Assembly: GCA_964462685.1 (NCBI GenBank)
Contig: CAYWYR010000030.1
Span: 1 to 15,188, forward strand
DNA: 15,188 bases
Source: CAYWYR01 sp964462685
GTDB lineage: Bacteria; Bacteroidota; Ignavibacteria; Kapaibacteriales; UBA2268
Direction: 5' to 3'
Below, piece by piece: positions 15,133 through 15,188 of this stretch (positions are counted from its first letter, which is position 1; every line of letters begins with the position of its first letter). The notes under the pieces were generated by a model. The model was given only the letters and a program-made list of their open reading frames with translations. It had not been told where the DNA came from and ran no database searches. The translations under genes and the position numbers were made by a program.

Positions 15133-15188
15133 CCGTTATTCCGAGTGGCCAAGCCCGAGGAATCCAGTGCTTGAACCAAAGCCCTGTC
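15133..15188. repeat. Palindromic dispersed repeat, right copy (inverted)
   Basis: Reverse complement of the left-end repeat with about six mismatches in 55 bases. The hairpin core ATTCC/GGAAT is intact, and the inner pair differs by a compensating change relative to the left copy. The match runs to within one base of the window end, which suggests that the repeat continues beyond the window. Confidence 0.8.

Noticed and set aside
1..15188. The whole window as one large transposon with terminal inverted repeats
   Set aside because: Contents are ordinary housekeeping genes (hrcA, nuoJK, rnhA, rpsD), there is no transposase, and the repeat looks like a dispersed palindromic family.

Overview
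The window looks like chromosomal DNA from a member of the Bacteroidota/Rhodothermota/Balneolota (FCB) group, most likely a Balneolota- or Rhodothermota-like marine or saline bacterium. The reasons are the type of ribosomal protein S4, the glycogen synthase–lipoprotein–FadL-like porin gene set, the lack of Shine-Dalgarno sequences before most genes, and two clear Bacteroidetes-type promoters (TTG-N19-TAnnTTTG) before nuoJ and rpsD. The taxonomic placement is inference from memory of protein families. Both ends of the window carry the same roughly 55-bp palindromic repeat in opposite orientation, so the window is probably a contig cut at a dispersed repeat.

Layout. 1-171: repeat copy and AT-rich leader. 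172-1188 (+): heat-shock repressor HrcA, TTG start. 1228-2432 (-): DUF1622 membrane protein and an unrecognised lipoprotein. 2572-3525 (+): secreted alpha/beta hydrolase. 3550-4555 (+): promoter, nuoJ and nuoK (complex I membrane subunits), closed by a bidirectional terminator. 4693-5313 (-): F420-reductase-like NAD(P) oxidoreductase. 5387-9465 (-): glgA (glycogen synthase), terminator, lipoprotein and FadL-like outer membrane protein, the last two overlapping by ATGA. 9748-12333 (-): MFS transporter, DHFR/RibD-like reductase and a CcrA/CfiA-like class B1 metallo-beta-lactamase, tightly packed. 12428-14142 (-): RNase HI with a C-terminal extension, overlapping by ATGA with a DUF1460 cell-wall amidase-like protein. 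14263-15079 (+): promoter, structured leader, rpsD, terminator. 15133-15188: second repeat copy.

The most notable content is the compact MFS–DHFR-like–metallo-beta-lactamase set, which resembles a resistance or detoxification cassette. The rpsD leader hairpin is a candidate S4 autoregulatory RNA. The glycogen synthase has an altered ADP-glucose-binding loop. Several genes that usually sit in large operons (nuoJK, rpsD, hrcA) are here as isolated units, suggesting a rearranged genome. I see no CRISPR array, tRNA, rRNA, transposase or phage gene.
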